DNA of 64,000 nt, taken from Candidatus Flexifilum affinis. Its GTDB lineage: Bacteria > Chloroflexota > Anaerolineae > Aggregatilineales > Phototrophicaceae. The stretch is taken from assembly GCA_016713325.1 (NCBI GenBank), contig JADJPJ010000082.1, positions 62,001 through 126,000 on the forward strand. Reading direction: 5' to 3'. Position numbers and translations under genes: made by a program. This document shows, piece by piece, positions 9,701 to 18,065 of this stretch (its first letter is position 1; each line of letters opens with the position of its first letter). The notes under the pieces are model-generated. The model saw nothing but the letters and a program-made list of their open reading frames with translations, made no database searches and was not told the DNA's origin.

Positions 9701-10618
9701 TCACCCCATTGAAACCATTGTGATCAGCCATTGAACCAGGAGCAGAATCACCCCATAGCGCCACCACAGCATCATGCTCTGGTCGATGCGGAAGCGGGCG
9801 AACAGCGCCTGCACTCCGGTGATCAGCACCAGCAGCGCCAGCGTCTTGAGGACGAAGACCAGCGGATTGGCGATGCCGCCCAGGTACAGCCCGGCCACCA
9901 GCGTCAGGCCGATGACCATGGCGGCGTCCTTGCTCAGGCGGAACAGCGCCAGGTGACGGCCGCTGTATTCCGTCAGTGGGCCGGCCACGATCTCGGTATG
10001 GGCTTCCGGCGCGTCGAACGGCGCCATCTCCAGCTTGGCCATCAGGCCGATGACGGCCACGACGAAGCCGAGCGGCTGGGTGAAGAGAATCCAGGTGTGG
10101 GCTTCCGCGTAGCGCATGATCCCGTCGATCTGCCAGGTGCCGGCGACCAGGGCCGGGCCCAGCAGCGCCAGCAGGAACGGCGCCTCGTACGAGAAGAGCT
10201 GGGTCAGCGTGCGCAGCGCTCCGACCAGGGCGTAGCGGCTGTCGGTCATGAAACCGGCCAGGCTCATGCAGAGCGTCAGCAGGCCAAGCAGGCCGACGGT
10301 GATGATCAGGTCGCCCTCGAAACCGTAGGCCGGCGCGAGGCCGAGCAGCGGCAGGTATAACCCCGCCGTCAGCACACCCGCCAGGCTGATCACCGGCAGC
10401 AGCGCGAACAGCGTTGGCTGCGCCTCGGCCGGGATGATCGCCGCCTTCGACAGCAGCTTGACGACATCGGCCAGCGGCTGGAACCAGCGCGGACCCATGC
10501 GGTTTTGCAGCCGGGCGATCAGCTTGCGGTTGACGTACTCGTAAATCAGACCCATCAGCAGCAGCGCCAGCCCCCCCGGCAGGATGAGGATCGACGACAG
10601 TGCGCCCAGATCGTTCAC
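9701..10618 (-). CDS. Group 4 hydrogenase membrane subunit (HycD/EchB/NuoH family)
   Basis: This is the membrane anchor that connects the hydrophilic arm to the ion-translocating arm. About eight membrane segments are visible. Conserved NuoH loops are present: RKLIARLQNRMGPRW, a LSKAAIIPAEAQ loop, and LEMAPFDAPEAHTEIVAG, which carries the charged residues of the quinone/E-channel loop. The GTG start at 10618 overlaps the stop of the large subunit gene in a GTGA arrangement, showing translational coupling; an upstream reading would add a Pro/Arg-rich leader. Confidence 0.9.
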   Translation of the reverse strand: MNDLGALSSILILPGGLALLLMGLIYEYVNRKLIARLQNRMGPRWFQPLADVVKLLSKAAIIPAEAQPTLFALLPVISLAGVLTAGLYLPLLGLAPAYGFEGDLIITVGLLGLLTLCMSLAGFMTDSRYALVGALRTLTQLFSYEAPFLLALLGPALVAGTWQIDGIMRYAEAHTWILFTQPLGFVVAVIGLMAKLEMAPFDAPEAHTEIVAGPLTEYSGRHLALFRLSKDAAMVIGLTLVAGLYLGGIANPLVFVLKTLALLVLITGVQALFARFRIDQSMMLWWRYGVILLLVQWLITMVSMG

Positions 10619-12315
10619 CGGTACACCTCGATTCCGTGGCGGCGCAGGCGGTCCCAGGTCCAGGTCTGCGGCGCGTCCCGGTCGTCCTGGCGGCGCAGGG
10701 TGATGGTCCGGTCGTTGCACGAGAAACACGGATCGACGCCTGCCAGGATCATCGGGACGTCGGCCAACTGGCGCCCGATCGACAGGCTGAGCACCGATCC
10801 GAGATTGCACAGGGTGGGCGTGCGGACGCGGATGCGTTCCGGCATGTCGCCGCCGCCGCTGCGGATGAAGTACATCAGCTCGCCGCGCGGCGCTTCCACC
10901 CGGCTGATCGTCTCGCCCGCCTTGATCTTGCGGGGCATGCGCGTCGTCAGATCGCCTGTCGGCAGGTCGGCCAGCAGCACGCGGATGTAGCGGCAGCTTT
11001 CCAGCATCTCGAGGACGCGCACGCGGAAGCGCGCAGCCAGATCGCCGGCGGTATCCAGGATCATCTCGGGCGGGTGATGGCGGTAAGACAGATAGGGCGA
11101 CTCGAAGCGTACTTCGCGGGCCACACCGGAGCCACGCGCGGTCGGGCCGACCACCGTCCAGTCCTCCGCCTGCTCGGCCGACATCACGCCGACGCCGACG
11201 GTGCGCCGCTTGAACATTGGGTCGCTGCTCACGATCTCCAGGTAATAGCGCGACCGCTCCTCGATCAAATCCATGCCGCTCAGGATGGCCTCGATGTGTT
11301 CCGGCTCCAGGTCGAACTTGACGCCGCCCAGCACGTTGGCCGAATAATGTACGCGGTTGCCGCTGATCTGCTCCAGCAGATCCATCACCGTCTCGCGGTC
11401 GCGCCAGGAGTACATGAACAGCGTGTCGAAGCCGGCTTCATGCGCCGACACCCCCAGCCACAGCATGTGGCTGTGCAGCCGTTCCAGTTCGGCGAAAAGC
11501 GTGCGGATGGCTTCAGCGCGCGCCGGGATGGTCACTTCGGCGAGCTGCTCGACCGCCTGGCAGTAGGCCGTGGCGTGGATGTGCGAGCAGATGCCACAGA
11601 CGCGCTCCAGCAGATACAGGTTCTGCACCCAGTTGCGCTGCTCGGTCATCTTCTCGATGCCGCGATGCGCATAGCCCAGGCGCACGGTCGCCCCGACCAC
11701 GGTCTCGCCTTCGATGGTGAATTCGAAATGGCCCGGTTCCTTGAGCGCAGGGTGCTGCGGCCCAATCGGCACGACGAAGCGGTTGCCCGTGTCCTCGTTC
11801 TGTGGCCGCGCGACCGGGGCGATGGCCTCCGGGCTGAGATCGGCATCCTTGCGCAGCGGGTAGATGCCATCCGGCCAGTCGTCGGCCAGGACCAGGCGGT
11901 GAGTGTCGGGTGCGCCCTCGAAGACGATGCCCAGCAGGTCAGTGACCTCTCGCTCGAAGATGCTGGCGGACGCGTATACCCCGCACAGACTCGACAGGCG
12001 TGGATTCTCACGGGCCAGGACGATGCGCAGCGTGACGATGGCTTCGCCCGAGCAGAAGTGATAGAGCACCTCCAGCGAGGATTCACTCACATCCTTGCCC
12101 GCGCGGTCCAGACCGGTCACCGAGGCCAGGTAGCCCCAGCGCAGGACATGCAGCGCCCCCGCCGCGGCCAGGAATTGGTCGACATCGACATAAACGTCCA
12201 GACGGTGCGGTTCCGGCGTCTCGAAGGACGCGGCGAAAGGCGCGGTCGCCTGGCGGGCCGCTTCAAGCCGCTCGGCAGTATTCAACAGAGGCGTATTCAC
12301 TTGCGCTTGCATCAT
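10615..12315 (-). CDS. Group 4 [NiFe]-hydrogenase large subunit, NuoC-NuoD fusion (HycE-like)
   Basis: The first 165 or so residues are a NuoC-like domain (SIFEREVTDLLGIVFEG, DWPDGIYPLRKD). The remainder is the NuoD-like catalytic domain. At about residue 243 RVCGICSHIHA and near the C-terminus DPCFSCNDR give the four Ni-binding Cys, so the protein is a hydrogenase and not a complex I NuoD, which lacks them. The DPCxxCxxR form and the roughly 30-residue tail match HycE, which is processed by HycI. Start and stop overlap both neighbours (ATG next to the small-subunit stop; GTGA into the NuoH-like gene). It should reduce protons or oxidise H2 on the cytoplasmic face of the membrane. Confidence 0.93.
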   Translation of the reverse strand: MMQAQVNTPLLNTAERLEAARQATAPFAASFETPEPHRLDVYVDVDQFLAAAGALHVLRWGYLASVTGLDRAGKDVSESSLEVLYHFCSGEAIVTLRIVLARENPRLSSLCGVYASASIFEREVTDLLGIVFEGAPDTHRLVLADDWPDGIYPLRKDADLSPEAIAPVARPQNEDTGNRFVVPIGPQHPALKEPGHFEFTIEGETVVGATVRLGYAHRGIEKMTEQRNWVQNLYLLERVCGICSHIHATAYCQAVEQLAEVTIPARAEAIRTLFAELERLHSHMLWLGVSAHEAGFDTLFMYSWRDRETVMDLLEQISGNRVHYSANVLGGVKFDLEPEHIEAILSGMDLIEERSRYYLEIVSSDPMFKRRTVGVGVMSAEQAEDWTVVGPTARGSGVAREVRFESPYLSYRHHPPEMILDTAGDLAARFRVRVLEMLESCRYIRVLLADLPTGDLTTRMPRKIKAGETISRVEAPRGELMYFIRSGGGDMPERIRVRTPTLCNLGSVLSLSIGRQLADVPMILAGVDPCFSCNDRTITLRRQDDRDAPQTWTWDRLRRHGIEVYR

Positions 12316-12848
12316 TCCACTTCCTTTGCCGGGGGGGCGATCACGGGTGCGGCGCCATCGGGCGCGTCGCCGTTGGTGGCTGGCCCGTTGCCCTGGAGCT
12401 TGGCCAGCAGTTGGGCGACGCCGTCGATCGCCGCCTCAGGACGCGGCGGGCATCCCGGCACGTAGATGTCGACCGGGATCACCTCGTCCACCCGCCCGAT
12501 CACGTTGTAGCAGCCCTGAAAGACCCCGCCCGACGTGGCGCAGGTACCCAGCGCGATCACGAAGCGGGGGGTGGCCATCTGTTCATAGACGCGCAGCAGT
12601 CGTTCACGCGCCTGTCGCGTCACCGGCCCGGTGCAGATCAGCACGTCGGCGTGGCGTGGGCTGGCCTGCAGCTTGATGCCCAACCGCTCGACGTCCAGGT
12701 GCGGGGTCAGCGTGGCCAGCAGTTCGATGTCGCAGCCGTTGCACGAGCCGCTGTTGAAGTGCAGCGCCCAGGGCGAGTTGATGCGCGCCCAGCGCTTGAT
12801 CATCTCCAGGGCATCGTGCCAGTGTTCGGGAATGTTCATCTGTGTCAT
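12312..12848 (-). CDS. Group 4 hydrogenase small subunit (HycG/EchC/NuoB family)
   Basis: This subunit carries the single proximal 4Fe-4S cluster (N2 equivalent) beside the NiFe site. The ligands are in SGSCNGCDIELLATLTP, LGTCATSGG and VPGCPPRPEAAI. The last 25 residues are an Ala/Pro-rich tail not found in NuoB. A GGGAGGAG site precedes the ATG at 12848. The stop overlaps the start of the large subunit gene by four bases, so the two catalytic subunits are coupled. Confidence 0.9.
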   Translation of the reverse strand: MTQMNIPEHWHDALEMIKRWARINSPWALHFNSGSCNGCDIELLATLTPHLDVERLGIKLQASPRHADVLICTGPVTRQARERLLRVYEQMATPRFVIALGTCATSGGVFQGCYNVIGRVDEVIPVDIYVPGCPPRPEAAIDGVAQLLAKLQGNGPATNGDAPDGAAPVIAPPAKEVE

Positions 12849-12867
12849 GGCGTCGCTCCTCCCTTCC

Positions 12868-13203
12868 TCATCCCAGCACCAGCGCCAGCAGCGTGACCAT
12901 CAGCCCGATCAGGTAGATGACCCCGGCCGTGGACACGCCGCCGCTGCCCAGCATCAGGATGCCGACGTGCAGCACGGCGAAGAACAGCGCGATCACGAAG
13001 GCGCTCCGGTAGCCGAGGAGCGCGGAGCTGTGATCCTGCGCTTCGCCGCCGGCATAGGTGCTGGTTTGCAGCGTGGCGGCCGAGCGTTTGCCTGTGATAG
13101 GCCGGTCGCCAGCCAGTCGCCGCCCGATCCAGATCAGCGCGCCGGCAGCTCCCAGGTAAATCAGGAAGGCGAGCGGCGGCGTCAGCAATATTTCGAGGTT
13201 CAT
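12868..13203 (-). CDS. Small membrane subunit, NuoA-like
   Basis: The 111-residue product has three membrane segments (about residues 8-27, 66-86 and 90-110). Between the first and second is a polar loop with TSTYAGGEAQDHSS, where NuoA has its FECG-type loop. The following GYRSAFVIALFFAVLHVGILML resembles NuoA helix 2. The similarity is moderate, so NuoA-like is a placement by topology and context. Formate hydrogenlyase-type hydrogenases lack this subunit, which makes the complex more like complex I. The RBS (AAGGAGG) overlaps the stop of the preceding gene. Confidence 0.65.
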   Translation of the reverse strand: MNLEILLTPPLAFLIYLGAAGALIWIGRRLAGDRPITGKRSAATLQTSTYAGGEAQDHSSALLGYRSAFVIALFFAVLHVGILMLGSGGVSTAGVIYLIGLMVTLLALVLG

Positions 13204-13215
13204 CAGCCTGCCTCC

Positions 13216-14712
13216 TTAGAAGGTTCCCATGAGCGCGGCGGCCGCCGGTTCGGTCAGCCCGCGCGCCAGATCGGGCGCCAGGCCGAGGATCAGTACGGCG
13301 GCGATCAGGACGAGCAGTGGAATGGCCAGCCGGGCGGGTAATCGGCGGACGGTTCGAGCTCCGGCGGCTTCCGGTTCAGCGAAGACGGCCAGCACGACCG
13401 GCAGGTAGTAGCCCAGCGCCAGCAGGGTGTTGAGCACGGCGAAGACCACCAGGGCGACGATCGCCGGCTCCTGGGTGGCCATGCCCGAGGCGAACACCTG
13501 CCACTTGGAGATGAAGCCGGCCAGCGGCGGCATCCCGGCCAGGCTGAACACGGCCAGCAGCAGCGCCAGCGCGACCAACGGACTGCGCCGCGCCAGCCCC
13601 TTGAGCTGGCTCACGCTGACCGGCCGCCCCAGGTCGAGGCCCTGACTGAACAGCGCCGCGCCGACGGCCAGAAAAGCCAGCGACTTCATCGCGCCGTGCG
13701 TCAGCACATGCAGCAGACCGGCTTCGGCGGCGTCGGGCGTGCCCGTGTAGAGCGCCGCGCCCAGGCCGAGCAGGATGGTGCCGATGTGGCTGATGCTCGA
13801 ATAGGCCAGCATCAGGCGCACGTCGGTCTGGCGCAGGGCCAGCAGGTTGCCGGCCAGCATGTTCAGGGACGCGAAGCCGAGCAGCAGACTGCCCCACAGC
13901 GCCGCCGCACCCTCGAATGGGGCCAGCGCGCGGCTGATGGCGATCAGCCCGCTCACCGTGACCGCGCCGGAGAAGAGCGCGACCGACGGGATCGGCGCGC
14001 GGCTGTAGACGTCGGGCAGCCAGGTGTGCATCGGCACCAGGGCGCTCTTCACGCCGAAGCCGAGGATGATCAGGGCGCCGGCCGCCAGCAGCGTCATGGA
14101 CCCTGGGCCGGTGTAGGGCGCGTCGAGCCGCAGGCTGCCGGTTTGCGCCAGGATCAGAGCGATGCCCAGCAGCGCCAGCATCGAGCCGACGGTGCTCTGC
14201 ACCAGATACTTGATGCTGGAGTCCAGCGCGCCCGGCCGGTTCTGGCAGAACGAGACGAGCAGGAACGAGGCGACCATCATTGCCTCGAACCACATCCACA
14301 GATTGAACAGGTCGGCGGCGCAAACCATGCCGATCATGGCCCCGGAGGTCGCCAGGACCATGGCATAGTACTTGTCTTCGCCGACCTGCCCGGCCAGCGA
14401 GACCCCGGAGAAGATCACGACCACGGTGGACAGACTCATGACCAGCGCGGCGGTCAGCAGGCTCAGGCCGTCGATGCGCAGGCTGAGCGCGCCGAAGACG
14501 TAGGTCAATGTTGAACCGGCCGCCAACTCACGGGCGGCCAGCCCAAGCAGGACCCACATGGCGGCCAGGACGATCAGGCTCAGCGCCCACGACGGCTGAA
14601 TACGGGAGGCCTGTTCGCCCTCGCGCCGACGAATGAGCGGCACATGCCCCACCAGATAGATCAGCGGCGAGGTGGCCAGCGGAATGGAGATCAACCAGGC
14701 GACGGAGTTCAT
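13216..14712 (-). CDS. Antiporter-like membrane subunit (NuoM/NuoN/HyfF family)
   Basis: This 498-residue ion-translocating subunit has about 14 membrane segments. The proton-channel Glu/Lys region is present (FNLWMWFEAMMVASFLLVSF and GFGVKSALVPMHTWLPDVYS), as is LAYSSISHIGTILLGLG. The broken-helix Lys lies within THGAMKSLAFLAVG. It starts one base after the NuoL stop. Together with the NuoL-type protein it gives the complex two antiporter-like pumps, one fewer than complex I. Confidence 0.9.
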   Translation of the reverse strand: MNSVAWLISIPLATSPLIYLVGHVPLIRRREGEQASRIQPSWALSLIVLAAMWVLLGLAARELAAGSTLTYVFGALSLRIDGLSLLTAALVMSLSTVVVIFSGVSLAGQVGEDKYYAMVLATSGAMIGMVCAADLFNLWMWFEAMMVASFLLVSFCQNRPGALDSSIKYLVQSTVGSMLALLGIALILAQTGSLRLDAPYTGPGSMTLLAAGALIILGFGVKSALVPMHTWLPDVYSRAPIPSVALFSGAVTVSGLIAISRALAPFEGAAALWGSLLLGFASLNMLAGNLLALRQTDVRLMLAYSSISHIGTILLGLGAALYTGTPDAAEAGLLHVLTHGAMKSLAFLAVGAALFSQGLDLGRPVSVSQLKGLARRSPLVALALLLAVFSLAGMPPLAGFISKWQVFASGMATQEPAIVALVVFAVLNTLLALGYYLPVVLAVFAEPEAAGARTVRRLPARLAIPLLVLIAAVLILGLAPDLARGLTEPAAAALMGTF

Positions 14713-14713
14713 G

Positions 14714-16225
14714 TCAGCGCGCTCCGATCCACTGAGCAGAGGCCACCACGACGATGGCGAAGACGACGATGGCGCCGCCGAGGAGGCCGGCCATGTTCCA
14801 GTTCAACTGGCCGGTCTGCGTCTTTTCGGAGGCCGCCGCCACGCGCCGTGCGCCGTCGACCACGAAGCGATCGACGCCATCGAAGACGGACACGTCGCCG
14901 CGCGCCAGCCTCAGGCCCAGCAGGTCGAAGGCGCGCATCACGGTGCGATGGACCAGGTCGTCGATGCCCCAGGCACTGCGCAGCGTCGACATCAGACCGC
15001 GCGCGTTCGCCTCCAGCGGATCGACATCGGAACGGGTGAGCGGCCGGCGGCCATAGAGCAGCCAGGCCAGCGCCAGACCGAGGGCGGCCAGCGCCACCGA
15101 GATCGCGGCGATCGACAGATGGAAGGCCTCTTCTTCCTCTCCCAGCCAGTGCGACAGGGTCGCGACGCCCGGCAGGTTGAGCGCTCCGCCCAGGACGCAC
15201 AGCGCCGCCAGAATGAGCAGCGGGCGCGTCATAATCGCCGGCGATTCATGGGTGGTCTCCGCGGCGCGGCTGCGCGATTCGCCGAAGAATACGGTAAACC
15301 ACTGCCGGCCGATGTAGAAGGCGGTCAGGCCGGCGGAGATGGCCAGCGCCAGGAATGCCCACGCATTGTGCTCGGAGGCGTAGCCCAGGATGGCATCCTT
15401 GGAGAAGAAGCCGGCCAGCGGTGGGACCCCGGCCAGGGCCAGCGCTCCGAAGGTATAGGCCCAGAAGGTGAGCGGCATCCGCGTCCGCAGCCCACCCATC
15501 AGGCGCATATCCTGAGCGGCCGGCGGCGAGTCGCCGCTGCGCGCTTTGCGGTGATGACTGTGCGACGGCAGCGCATGCAGGGCGTGTTCCATCGCATGCA
15601 CGACCGAGCCGGCGCTCAGGAAGAGCAGCGCCTTGAAGAAGGCGTGGGTGATCAGGTGGAACATGCCGGCGGTGTAGTCGCCCATGCCGACAGCGACCAT
15701 CATGAAGCCGAGCTGGCTGATCGTCGAATAGGCCAGCGTGCGCTTGATGTCGTTCTGCGCGACAGCCGCGGTCGCGCCCAGCAGCGCCGTCAGCGCGCCG
15801 AGCAGCACGATTAGCGACTGGATCACCGGGGCCAGGGCGAACAGCGCGCCCGACCGGACGATCAGGAAAACGCCCGCGGTGACCATGGTGGCGGCGTGGA
15901 TCAGCGCCGAGACCGGCGTCGGGCCGGCCATGGCGTCGGGCAGCCAGACAAACAGCGGGATCTGCGCGCTCTTGCCGATCGCCCCCAGCAGCAGGCAGAG
16001 GGCGATACCGACCGCCACCGATCCGCCGACTTCCAGCGTCGCGGCGCCGGCAAAGACGGCGTCGAACTGGAGTGAGCCGAACGTCCAGAAGATCAGTCCG
16101 AAGCCGATCAGCAGCCCGGCGTCGCCGATGCGGTTGACGACGAACGCCTTGCGCGCCGCGGTGCTGTTGCGCACCCCTGCCCGTCCGGCTTGTCGAACCA
16201 GAAGCCGATCAGCAGGTACGAGCAA
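14714..16225 (-). CDS. NuoL-type antiporter subunit, C-terminal part after a frame change
   Basis: This is the main part of a NuoL-type subunit. It has GKSAQIPLFVWLPDAMAGPT, ALIHAATMVTAGVFLIVRSG, and LAYSTISQLGFMMVAVG, then THAFFKALLFLSAGSVVH and PPLAGFFSKDAILGYA. Beyond residue 380 it continues with the long NuoL C-terminal region that forms the lateral helix and a final membrane helix. That region distinguishes NuoL from NuoM/N. Coding sense starts after VRNSTAARKAFVVNRIGDAG; the first residues of this frame are not real. One base is missing from a C-run at 16174-16177, and restoring it joins this part to 16680. Confidence 0.88.
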   Translation of the reverse strand: MLVPADRLLVRQAGRAGVRNSTAARKAFVVNRIGDAGLLIGFGLIFWTFGSLQFDAVFAGAATLEVGGSVAVGIALCLLLGAIGKSAQIPLFVWLPDAMAGPTPVSALIHAATMVTAGVFLIVRSGALFALAPVIQSLIVLLGALTALLGATAAVAQNDIKRTLAYSTISQLGFMMVAVGMGDYTAGMFHLITHAFFKALLFLSAGSVVHAMEHALHALPSHSHHRKARSGDSPPAAQDMRLMGGLRTRMPLTFWAYTFGALALAGVPPLAGFFSKDAILGYASEHNAWAFLALAISAGLTAFYIGRQWFTVFFGESRSRAAETTHESPAIMTRPLLILAALCVLGGALNLPGVATLSHWLGEEEEAFHLSIAAISVALAALGLALAWLLYGRRPLTRSDVDPLEANARGLMSTLRSAWGIDDLVHRTVMRAFDLLGLRLARGDVSVFDGVDRFVVDGARRVAAASEKTQTGQLNWNMAGLLGGAIVVFAIVVVASAQWIGAR

Positions 16226-16680
16226 ACGCCGACGCCCTCCCAGCCCACGAACAGGACCAGGTAGTTGTCGGCGGCAACCAGCAGCAGCATGGCCGCCAGG
16301 AACAGATTCAGATACACGAAGAAGCGGGTGAAGCGCTCATCGTGGCGCATGTAGCCGATGCTGTACAGGTGGATCAGCAGTCCCACGCCGGTGACCATGG
16401 CCATCATGGCCGCTGTCAGCGTGTCGGCGCGCAGATCCCAGCCAACCTGTAGAGTGCCGACCGCAATCCAGTTCAGCAGATGGACGTGGAGGAAGCCCTC
16501 TTCCGGCCCCTGCGCCAGTAGGACGATCTGAAGGAGCGACCCGAGAAAGGCCAGGCCTGCGGCAGCGCTGGCGATGATGCCAGCGGTCGGGGCCTTCAGC
16601 CGGCTCGTCAGCGTCAGGTTCAACGCCGGGCCAACCAGGGGACAGGCGAGAATGAAGACAAGCAAAAGTTCTGGCACCAT
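16108..16680 (-). CDS. NuoL-type antiporter subunit, N-terminal part
   Basis: These are the first membrane helices of NuoL: MVPELLLVFILACPLVGP at the start, then LRADTLTAAMMAMVTGVGLLIH, and the conserved IGYMRHDERFTRFFVYLNLF and FVGWEGVGVCSYLLIGFWF segments. The ATG at 16680 follows the NuoK-like stop by a few bases. The frame is lost after FDKPDGQ at a four-base C run (16174-16177); the last 20 residues of this frame are spurious. The full protein would be about 655 residues, normal for NuoL. Confidence 0.88.
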   Translation of the reverse strand: MVPELLLVFILACPLVGPALNLTLTSRLKAPTAGIIASAAAGLAFLGSLLQIVLLAQGPEEGFLHVHLLNWIAVGTLQVGWDLRADTLTAAMMAMVTGVGLLIHLYSIGYMRHDERFTRFFVYLNLFLAAMLLLVAADNYLVLFVGWEGVGVCSYLLIGFWFDKPDGQGCATAPRRARRSSSTASATPGC

Positions 16681-16684
16681 GATG

Positions 16685-17032
16685 TCACGCAGCCTCCTGT
16701 TCGGGCAGCTCTTGACGCTCGCTTCCCGCCGCTGCGGACAGCGAACGGAGGTCGAGCGAGCCATGGCAGCGCTGCATGTGTACCGCCAGCGCCAGGCCGA
16801 TGACTGCCACCAGCGTATCGGCGACGATCACGCTGGCCGCCATACTCTGCGCCACGGCCATCTGTCCGCTCACGCTGCCCGCCGCGACCACGGCGACGAT
16901 CAGGGCTTTGCCGAGGATCTGGAGGGCGATGATGACTTTGAGGAAATTGCGCAGGGTCAGCAATCCGAAAAAGCCGATGCCGAGCAGAGCGAGGGTGGCG
17001 GCGAATCCTACGGCAACCGGATCAGGCATCAT
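16685..17032 (-). CDS. NuoK/MrpC-like membrane subunit
   Basis: This small subunit has three membrane helices. GLLTLRNFLKVIIALQILGKALI is the NuoK/MnhC core, and VIVADTLVAVIGLALAVHM is the last helix; the acidic residue in each is at the position expected for the E-channel. The C-terminal 25 residues are polar. The first of two adjacent ATGs, at 17032, is used; a GGGAGG site lies just before it. It overlaps the end of the NuoJ-like gene by about ten bases. Confidence 0.85.
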   Translation of the reverse strand: MMPDPVAVGFAATLALLGIGFFGLLTLRNFLKVIIALQILGKALIVAVVAAGSVSGQMAVAQSMAASVIVADTLVAVIGLALAVHMQRCHGSLDLRSLSAAAGSERQELPEQEAA

Positions 17033-17507
17033 GCGACCTCCCAGGAGGAGCTTCAAACGCTCGCAGCACGTTGAGGACGCTCAGGCTGGCCGCGAAGATC
17101 AGGACGATCTGCACCAGCATATCCAGGCTGCGATCTTGCCATAGGACTTGACTGAAGGGGATGAGGGCGGCGTCTTGAGCGGTAGGGGTGATGGGCAGAA
17201 GCGTGATCCCCAGGAGGACGACGCACAGCAGCGTCAGGCCGCCGGCGACTGTTCTGGGGAGGATGGAACTGTGCGTCGAAGGGGCGCGTCCCATCAGGCT
17301 CATCGCGAAGACAAACAGTACTGGGACCAGCCCGGTGCCTACACTGAATTCAATGACTGCGATTTCGTGCGCACCGAGCATGTACAGAAGTGCGGCCGTC
17401 CCGGCACTGGTCACCGCCACACAGAGCGCAGCAATCAGAAGCCATCTGACGGTGATGGCAAGACTTGCGCTTGCCACCATCACCAGGACTGCGGCGATGA
17501 TGAGCAT
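17022..17507 (-). CDS. NuoJ/MbhD-like membrane subunit, first gene of the group 4 hydrogenase operon
   Basis: The 161-residue product has five membrane segments. The third contains HEIAVIEFSVGTGLVPVLFVFAMSLMG, which matches the NuoJ/MbhD/MrpB helix with the pi-bulge region. It opens the group 4 operon, with a GGAAGGAAAC site before the ATG at 17507. Two CRP-like sites lie 71-118 bases upstream. Whether it is a true NuoJ or closer to MbhD cannot be settled by eye. Confidence 0.75.
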   Translation of the reverse strand: MLIIAAVLVMVASASLAITVRWLLIAALCVAVTSAGTAALLYMLGAHEIAVIEFSVGTGLVPVLFVFAMSLMGRAPSTHSSILPRTVAGGLTLLCVVLLGITLLPITPTAQDAALIPFSQVLWQDRSLDMLVQIVLIFAASLSVLNVLRAFEAPPGRSHDA

Positions 17508-17577
17508 CGCGTTTCCTTCCTGGACGATGGAAAATTACAAACCACATAGAGTATCCCGCAAGGGGAAAAGGTCTGAT

Positions 17578-17593
17578 AGTGATAAATATCACA
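17578..17593. promoter_or_regulatory. CRP-like site 1 upstream of the group 4 hydrogenase operon
   Basis: AGTGATAAATATCACA has the form (T)GTGA-N6-TCAC(A) with one mismatch to the CRP consensus. It lies 71-86 bases before the NuoJ-like start. Confidence 0.6.
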
Positions 17594-17609
17594 ATCAATA
17601 CGGGATGTT

Positions 17610-17625
17610 TGTGCTTTTTGTCACA
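17610..17625. promoter_or_regulatory. CRP-like site 2 upstream of the group 4 hydrogenase operon
   Basis: TGTGCTTTTTGTCACA has TGTG-N8-CACA spacing, the same as the site before hydB, and lies 32 bases beyond site 1. Confidence 0.55.
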
Positions 17626-18065
17626 ATCGACCCGTAAAGCTGAGATCCCGACCGAGGCGATCTATGGCGGTGTAGGGGCGGTTCGTGAGATTCTCTTGAA
17701 AAAGGGGAGGCGCCCGAAAACCGCTGAGCGCAATGGCCGCCGGAGGTTGCCCCTGGCAAGCCGACCAACCTAAGGTTCCGCGGAGAGGGTGAGGTTTGAG
17801 GGTAGCCGACGTTGCGCGTTTGGGGACCGGGCGGCCCCCATTCCGTTCCCCTTTTCAACAGAATTCGTGAACCGCCCGCCATCATGGGCGCATCGCGATG
17901 CGCCCCTACGCTACGTTTCGCACCCTCATGAACCCATTGATGATTTTGATGCGTTTGCCCTCGGTGGTCAGCCGCCCATTTGCGCGAAGGCCACCCAGAT
18001 ACTACAATTACGGGCGCTTAACATTGGTCCACTTGTAAACGATTTTCTTTCCCAGGGGGCACTTT
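17626..18065. other. Intergenic region with split GTAGGGGCGG repeat
   Basis: No gene is seen between the hydrogenase promoter sites and the binding-protein gene. The region holds GTAGGGGCGGTTCGTGA at 17672-17688. The matching right half of the same repeat family (TTCGTGAACCGCCC, then a hairpin ending CGCCCCTAC) is at 17862-17909. About 170 bases of unique sequence separate the halves. A complete copy of the family is at 43847-43960. Confidence 0.6.

Noticed and set aside
10600..12465. 621-codon plus-strand open frame opposite the group 4 large subunit
   Set aside because: The other strand has a complete HycE with all catalytic motifs, and this frame reads as low-complexity Arg/His/Asp/Gly.
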